From the NCBI GenBank assembly GCA_945861125.1, contig CAMASZ010000029.1, forward strand, positions 1-10,209: a DNA stretch of 10,209 nucleotides. The letters are read 5' to 3'. The notes under the pieces were generated by a model. It searched no databases. It was not told where the DNA came from and was given only the letters and a program-made list of their open reading frames with translations. The translations under genes were made by a program, and so were the position numbers. Below are positions 6,248 through 10,209 of the stretch, piece by piece (the first letter of the stretch is position 1; the number at the start of each line of letters is the position of its first letter). The DNA comes from Rickettsia typhi (lineage in GTDB: Bacteria; Pseudomonadota; Alphaproteobacteria; Rickettsiales; UBA1997).

Positions 6248-6838
6248 TTAAAAATTTTGTGAAAATTCTTTTTTAAGTGCTTTAATAAAAAGATTGCCAC
6301 CATCGCTTACATTTTCTTGCCAAGTTTTTGCAGACTCTGAATTGGCATTATCGCTGATAAATTTAAAAGATCGCCACTTAATATTGAAATGTTGAGCTGT
6401 TTTGGCGATAGCAAATAATTCCATATCAACTATATCAATTTTATTTTCAATTAACCAAGGATCGTGATCGCTAACAAAATTGTCACCAGTACCACAGATG
6501 CAGGGTTCAATTTTTTGGTAATCGCAAGAAAAAAATTCTGACTGTTGATTGGCAAAAGGAACGATACCTCTTTTAGCAAAGGGCATGGCGCAAAAATCTC
6601 TTTCAACAACACTACTTACTTCTATTAAGCCTGTTTTTTTTGAATTAATTGCGCCAGCGGTACCAAAATTTACAATTATTTGTGGATTATAGTTTTTAAT
6701 TGCTTCGAATGTAGTTATTGTTGCATTAATTTTGCCAATTTTGCTATAAAAAATTAACCAATCATTTGGAACTAATGATTTATCTAATTCATTTTCAAGA
6801 GCGGTAATAATTATTTTTTTTGGTTGAGTATTGCTCAT
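6248..6838 (-). CDS. MTA/SAH nucleosidase-like protein (PNP/UDP phosphorylase superfamily)
   Basis: Enzymes of this group hydrolyse 5'-methylthioadenosine and S-adenosylhomocysteine to adenine plus the thioribose. At 196 residues this one is shorter than E. coli MtnN (about 230), but it retains the key positions. E15 sits in TALENELD, in place of the catalytic-loop glutamate. SKIGKINA is at 32-39 and VNFGTAGA at 56-63. GTGDNFVS lies at 116-123. The ribose-binding glutamate E140 is in VDMELFAIA (137-145), and the catalytic acid D163 is in FISDNAN (160-166). Function is inferred from these residues and from context, since metK lies on one side and apt on the other, which fits adenine recovery from SAM use. 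A purine nucleoside hydrolase or phosphorylase activity remains possible. The ATG at 6838 gives a short, family-like N-terminus, and no Shine-Dalgarno is visible. Confidence 0.85.
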   Translation of the reverse strand: MSNTQPKKIIITALENELDKSLVPNDWLIFYSKIGKINATITTFEAIKNYNPQIIVNFGTAGAINSKKTGLIEVSSVVERDFCAMPFAKRGIVPFANQQSEFFSCDYQKIEPCICGTGDNFVSDHDPWLIENKIDIVDMELFAIAKTAQHFNIKWRSFKFISDNANSESAKTWQENVSDGGNLFIKALKKEFSQNF

Positions 6839-6862
6839 AATTTATTAAATTTTTTTACTGTA

Positions 6863-6924
6863 AAAAGCGTGTCGTTGCTTTAGCACGACTTTTAAAAGCG
6901 TGTCGTTGCTTTAGCACGACTTTT
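6863..6924 (+). repeat. Two perfect tandem copies of a 31-base hairpin unit
   Basis: The unit runs from AAAAGCGTG to CACGACTTTT and occurs at 6863-6893 and 6894-6924 with no mismatch. The first bases of a third copy (AAAAG) follow. It is clearly richer in G+C than the surrounding DNA. The unit starts with AAAA and ends with TTTT around an inverted repeat, so it can fold on either strand. It lies in the divergent gap between the nucleosidase gene and apt, 15 bases before the second MITE copy. Confidence 0.9.
6871..6924 (+). terminator. Tandem terminator-like hairpins in the plus direction
   Basis: In each 31-base unit GTCGT-GC pairs with GC-ACGAC (6871-6878 with 6883-6889; again at 6902-6909 with 6914-6920). 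There is one bulged T, a TTTA loop, and a TTTT tract straight after the stem. This layout fits rho-independent termination of plus-strand transcription, for example read-through from rluC. In the minus direction the T tract is four bases away from the stem, so termination would be weaker. Confidence 0.45.
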
Positions 6925-6938
6925 AAAAGATTTTAGTT

Positions 6939-7093
6939 AGCACTATCGCAAATTAAATTTTTTGTTGAAATTTTCACAATTCTAAAATTTTTGAAATCAC
7001 TTCTTCTAAGCGCGCACATCTAGATGCAGTTACCTTTCAAAAATTTTATAATCATAAAAATTTCTTAAAAAAACTTGATTTGCGACAGTGCCT
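6939..7093 (+). repeat. MITE-like long palindromic element, copy 2
   Basis: This copy matches the element at 2593-2747 in the same orientation. There are about 4 differences in the left 65 bases, one substitution and one extra A in the right 54, and the other differences packed into the central apex (about 7011-7029). The terminal repeats are CACTATCGCAAAT on the left and ATTTGCGACAGTG on the right. TTA flanks both ends (6937-6939; 7093-7095, with one shared base uncertain), which may be a target duplication, though the boundaries are not firm. It ends 52 bases before the apt start. In-frame sense codons without a stop run from its right end into apt. Confidence 0.85.
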
Positions 7094-7145
7094 TATTTAC
7101 TTTGTTTCATTTGGCATTTTTGTATTACAAATAATCTTTTATTTT

Positions 7146-7664
7146 ATGGATTTAAAAAAACATATTCAAGCAATCGTTGATTTTCCTAAGAAGGGTATTA
7201 TTTTTCGTGACATATCGCCATTATTAAATGATCCCAAATCTTTTGAAAATATGATTATTGCAACGGCTAAATTAAGTGAGAATTTTCAATATACTCATCT
7301 TTTAGCAGTGGAATCAAGGGGCTTTATAATTGCTTCGGCTTTAGCTTTTTATCTTAAAAAACCTTTAATGTTGGCCCGTAAAGCTGGCAAGCTACCGCCA
7401 CCAACCGTTAGAGAATCATATGGTTTAGAATATGGCAATGATCAGTTAGAAATCAAAGAAAATTTAGTTGAAAGAGGCTCTAAATTTCTGATAATAGATG
7501 ATGTTTTAGCAACTGGTGGAACAATAATTGCTTGTCAGAAATTGCTAAAAAAAATAAATTGTCAAACTTCAGGAGCAATTACTTTAATTAAATTAGATGA
7601 TTTAAATGGTCATAAAAATTTGCAAAAAAATAATATAGAATTTAAATCTTTGTTAAATTTTTAA
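7146..7664 (+). CDS. apt: Adenine phosphoribosyltransferase
   Basis: Apt converts adenine and PRPP to AMP and pyrophosphate in the cytoplasm, salvaging adenine released by the MTA/SAH nucleosidase. The 172-residue protein is of normal length. Family boxes are DFPKKGIIFRDISPLL (12-27), ESRGFI (56-61), ARKAGKLPPP (77-86), SYGLEYG (91-97) and the PRPP-binding loop FLIIDDVLATGGTI (114-127) with its paired aspartates. I chose ATG 7146 because it gives the standard N-terminus, MDLKKHIQAIVDFP. The frame stays open upstream to a TTG at 7080, but that would add 22 hydrophobic residues encoded partly by the MITE, which no Apt needs. The gene faces away from the nucleosidase gene and is followed by a convergent gene. 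No clear promoter was found between the MITE and the start. Confidence 0.96.
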   Translation: MDLKKHIQAIVDFPKKGIIFRDISPLLNDPKSFENMIIATAKLSENFQYTHLLAVESRGFIIASALAFYLKKPLMLARKAGKLPPPTVRESYGLEYGNDQLEIKENLVERGSKFLIIDDVLATGGTIIACQKLLKKINCQTSGAITLIKLDDLNGHKNLQKNNIEFKSLLNF

Positions 7665-7834
7665 GAAAATTTTATAATCAATAATATTTTTGTTATAATT
7701 TTAATTTTTTTTAAAACTTTTAAAGATGGGATTTGGTATGATACCATTTTAAATCTTAAATTTAGTGTTTAATTTAAGAAATGTTATGGATCAAGTGTTT
7801 CGGTTTGTAAATTATATTAACACGAATTTTTAAG
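7665..7834. other. Convergent intergenic gap between apt and the MORN protein gene
   Basis: This is 170 bases of AT-rich DNA between two stop codons. The left part has T-rich runs and a weak inverted repeat (TTATAA-type, 7668-7701) that could help terminate apt. The right part holds partial element C. No gene or strong terminator is apparent. Confidence 0.5.
7734..7778 (+). repeat. Short inverted-repeat element, partial copy C
   Basis: ATACCATTTTAAATCTTAAAT at 7741-7761 matches the start of copy A with one extra A, and the start of inverted copy B with one change. It is preceded by TGGTAT and one G, so TGGTATGATACCA (7734-7746) is a perfect palindrome. The bases CTTAAATT (7755-7762) pair with AATTTAAG (7771-7778). 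No TGGTAT end follows at the expected distance, so this copy looks truncated or rearranged. Confidence 0.45.
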
Positions 7835-10209
7835 TTAAGGGTTAATATTATAACTACTGCTATGATCTTGTGAAGTAAGGTTAATGATTTGTCCTAATCT
7901 ACTTTTTTGTATTTCAATATCTTGATATTGCTTAGATATATCGACATATTTTGATTTACAAAAACTTTGAAAATCATCCATTAATCCATTCTTACGGGCT
8001 GATTCAATAATTGGTTGAATTAAATCAAAATCTGAACTTTTAATTTTTTCGATAAAATTACCATCACTTTCTGTTGTGAGTGCATTAACATGTGTTTTAA
8101 AATCTTGAGTAAAAGAAGATTTTGTATCCTGAGAAATAGCCACTAAATTTTCTTTAATAAATTCGTTTAACTTTTGTTTAATTAAATCAAGAGGTGGCTT
8201 TAGATCTTGTTTTGATGCAAAATATTCAACTAAATTTTGTAAATAATCTTCATCTGAAGACTTAATAATTGATACTTCACCTCGGGAAATGTTTGCAGTA
8301 CTTTGTGAAGACTTAGTATAAAATATTGTTGATAAATGATCTTGAAATTTTTGAATAGATAATGGGTGATTTACTTTTGCTGAACTTTTCATACTTGATT
8401 CTTGATAAGTATCATGAATTTGTTGCAATTGAGAAATTGTCCAAATCATTTGAGTTAGTTCACTTTTATTAGCGGTTGATGCATGGCCAAGTCCTGTTGT
8501 TAATCCAATTAATCTACCTTGAACACTCAATCTTTCATAGTTTCGTAAAACATATTCTTGCCAATTTTGACCACCAATACAATAAGCATTTAGATTATAT
8601 ATGTGGCTAGTTAAATTTGCTTTTTCTGCCTGATTATAATTTTCACTTCGAGAGATATCTGTTACTAATTTTTCTAGCGATGTATGAAATTCTTGTTGTA
8701 GCTCTTTTATTGATTTTGATGTATTTTCTATTTGAGCACAACCAGATCGAAAATCATCTAATGATAAGTATTGTGTTTTTTGACTTACTGAAGAAGATGA
8801 AACGGTTGTTTCTAAATCAATTCCGTTTAATAATTTTGATAAATCAGATAATTCTGACAAGCTAAAATTAGCTTTAGGTATTCTTGGACTTGTATTTGGC
8901 TCTTCATTTGCAATTAGTTCACCATGATTTAATTTTGCTTCCATATTTGATCTTCTCAATATCTTTGCTGATAAAGAATTCCATCTCAATTCCCAAGTTT
9001 TTATTTCAGGGGCGGTAGTTTTAATTTTTTCTCTTGACGGCAATGATTCAACAATATCTATATGATCAAAATGTTCTGAAGATGAGGGCGATATTGGCAA
9101 TAGAGCTTCTGATAATAATTTTCTCAAATCTTCTTGAATTTTTTGATATTTAGCTTGATCTATTGTTAACGAGTATAATTCAAATATTTTTTGCTTGATT
9201 TCTTGTTGCTCTGACTTTGTAAGTACTGTTTTTGTTGTGATGGGAGATATTAATCTTGATTCTAAAGATTGAGCAAATGGAGTAACTAAATTGGGATTTT
9301 TATCGTCAATTACAATTTCTTGAGTTGATTTTAGAAATTGAAATTTTCCTGTTAATGAATCCAACCCTATTAATTCTTGAAATTGATCATAACCTAATCT
9401 TGATCCAGAGCTTTCTATTTGAATAGTTTTTAGTAAATCTGCCTTCGTTGTTTCGAAAAATTCTCTTATATGATCAATTCTTTGACGGTAGATTTGTAAT
9501 TTTTGTTTTTGCGGTTCAATACTTTCAGTAAGGTGTAATCTAGCTTCTGGAGTTTTTGCAGACGACATAATCATTATTGTTTCTGATACTATATTAAAGC
9601 CACTTTCTAATTTTTCTAATTCTAACTTCAATTGATTAAATTCGGTAATTTTATTTAATTCATTATTAATAAAATCATCTAAGAAATTATTAAAAGATTC
9701 AGCAATAAACCTTGCCAATATGTTTGGTATTTTTGGTATTTTATCATCTTCAGCGCTACTTCTTTTGTCAACAACAGAAGAATCTTTGAAAATTTCCTTG
9801 GCAAGAGAAGCATTTTCTAGTATGCGAGATGTAATTCTATTATCAGTTCCTTTGACTTGAATCACAAGTTTATTGCCTGGAAGAATTCCTAAACGAAGAC
9901 CGTTTTCAGTTATAAATTCTACAGCTCTTTGACCCTGTCTTAAATCAACAAGTAATTTTCCTTTTTGAAAAATTACATCATAAGATTTACCATCTGGGTG
10001 CACTATTTTTCCATTGCCATCAAATAATCCTTTTTTAAAAGATCCTTGATAATAAGCACCATCAGAAAATTTAAGAAAACCATCGCCATGAAATAATCCG
10101 TCTTTAAAAGATCCAATATAGATTTCATATTGAAAATTAATCTTGACAGGAAATAAATATCTTTTACTAATATCTTCTAGCTCTTTTCGATCAAGATTAA
10201 AATTGAATT
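7835..10209 (-). CDS. Large helical protein with N-terminal MORN repeats (5' end beyond the window)
   Basis: I do not recognise a family for the whole protein. The frame is open to the right edge, giving 790 visible residues before TAA. A GTG at 10003 lies inside a MORN repeat, so it is not the true start. Visible residues 30-52 and 53-75 are two MORN units (YIGSFKDGLFHGDGFLKFSDG; YQGSFKKGLFDGNGKIVHPDG), with a weak third to about 84. The last 700 residues are mostly predicted-helical, Gln/Lys/Ser-rich and without transmembrane segments. Helices such as QKQKLQIYRQRIDHIREFF may form coiled coils. Ser-rich linkers include PSSSEH and TTVSSSSVS. Bacterial MORN repeats often mediate membrane or protein contact, and large helical proteins of this kind in intracellular bacteria are sometimes secreted effectors. 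Neither role is shown here. Base composition matches its neighbours. Confidence 0.85.
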   Translation of the reverse strand, partial: FNFNLDRKELEDISKRYLFPVKINFQYEIYIGSFKDGLFHGDGFLKFSDGAYYQGSFKKGLFDGNGKIVHPDGKSYDVIFQKGKLLVDLRQGQRAVEFITENGLRLGILPGNKLVIQVKGTDNRITSRILENASLAKEIFKDSSVVDKRSSAEDDKIPKIPNILARFIAESFNNFLDDFINNELNKITEFNQLKLELEKLESGFNIVSETIMIMSSAKTPEARLHLTESIEPQKQKLQIYRQRIDHIREFFETTKADLLKTIQIESSGSRLGYDQFQELIGLDSLTGKFQFLKSTQEIVIDDKNPNLVTPFAQSLESRLISPITTKTVLTKSEQQEIKQKIFELYSLTIDQAKYQKIQEDLRKLLSEALLPISPSSSEHFDHIDIVESLPSREKIKTTAPEIKTWELRWNSLSAKILRRSNMEAKLNHGELIANEEPNTSPRIPKANFSLSELSDLSKLLNGIDLETTVSSSSVSQKTQYLSLDDFRSGCAQIENTSKSIKELQQEFHTSLEKLVTDISRSENYNQAEKANLTSHIYNLNAYCIGGQNWQEYVLRNYERLSVQGRLIGLTTGLGHASTANKSELTQMIWTISQLQQIHDTYQESSMKSSAKVNHPLSIQKFQDHLSTIFYTKSSQSTANISRGEVSIIKSSDEDYLQNLVEYFASKQDLKPPLDLIKQKLNEFIKENLVAISQDTKSSFTQDFKTHVNALTTESDGNFIEKIKSSDFDLIQPIIESARKNGLMDDFQSFCKSKYVDISKQYQDIEIQKSRLGQIINLTSQDHSSSYNINP
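9956..10120 (-). repeat. MORN repeat array within the large protein
   Basis: Two full 23-residue units and part of a third have the pattern Y-x-G-x-F-x-x-G-x-x-x-G-x-G and a later D-G. Both full units share GSF-K-x-GLF-x-G-x-G. At DNA level the units are also alike (GATCCTTT- and AATAATCC-type words recur on the plus strand), which suggests duplication. More units could lie upstream of the window edge, but the residues before Y30 do not show the pattern. Confidence 0.85.

Noticed and set aside
6863..6924. Start of a CRISPR array
   Set aside because: The two 31-base units are directly adjacent without spacers and there are no cas genes nearby.
7755..7778. Terminator shared by apt and the MORN gene
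   Set aside because: The 8-bp stem has an AT-only body with one G-C pair and no T tract directly after it on either strand.
8617..8865. Plus-strand frame of 82 codons inside the MORN protein gene
   Set aside because: Its hydrophobic Leu/Ile/Phe content arises from reading the complement of Lys/Asn/Glu-rich coding sequence. There are no start signals or motifs.
10001..10003. GTG as start of the large minus-strand protein
   Set aside because: The same frame continues without a stop to the window edge and encodes MORN repeats that straddle this codon.

Overview
The window is a strongly AT-rich stretch with gaps of one to a few bases inside its gene clusters, no visible Shine-Dalgarno sequences, and several short palindromic repeats between genes. 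The 155-residue RidA-type protein, the RluC-type pseudouridine synthase and the GluRS read like alphaproteobacterial proteins. The base composition and Rickettsia-like palindromic repeats suggest a host-associated, Rickettsiales-like lineage. That placement is inference from sequence style, not from a marker gene. No rRNA, tRNA, CRISPR array, insertion-sequence transposase or prophage gene is visible.

Layout. 1-794 (minus): N-terminal half of a GspE/PilB-type secretion or pilus ATPase that runs off the left edge. 795-1108: a divergent promoter region holding a short inverted-repeat element (copy A). 1109-2500 (plus): gltX, glutamyl-tRNA synthetase. 2501-2777: a second copy of the short element (copy B) and a 155-bp palindromic MITE-like element. 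2778-3690 (plus): a RidA-family deaminase and a VOC-fold protein, 4 bp apart. 3691-3777: two tandem hairpins, the second terminator-like. 3778-6246 (plus): metK-crcB-rluC, packed with a 1-base overlap and a 1-base gap. 6248-6838 (minus): an MTA/SAH-type nucleosidase, convergent with rluC and separated from it by one base. 6839-7145: two perfect 31-bp tandem hairpin units and the second copy of the MITE. 7146-7664 (plus): apt. 7665-7834: a convergent gap with a partial third copy of the short element. 7835-10209 (minus): a large, mostly helical protein with N-terminal MORN repeats. It is open at the right edge, so its true start lies outside the window.

Functionally, three genes form an S-adenosylmethionine/adenine circuit. 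MetK makes SAM, the nucleosidase cleaves the by-products SAH and MTA to adenine, and Apt returns adenine to AMP. RidA removes reactive enamine/imine intermediates, CrcB exports fluoride, and RluC and GltX serve translation. The parts least explained by known biology are the two repeat families placed just upstream of genes, the 31-bp tandem hairpins, and the large MORN protein.
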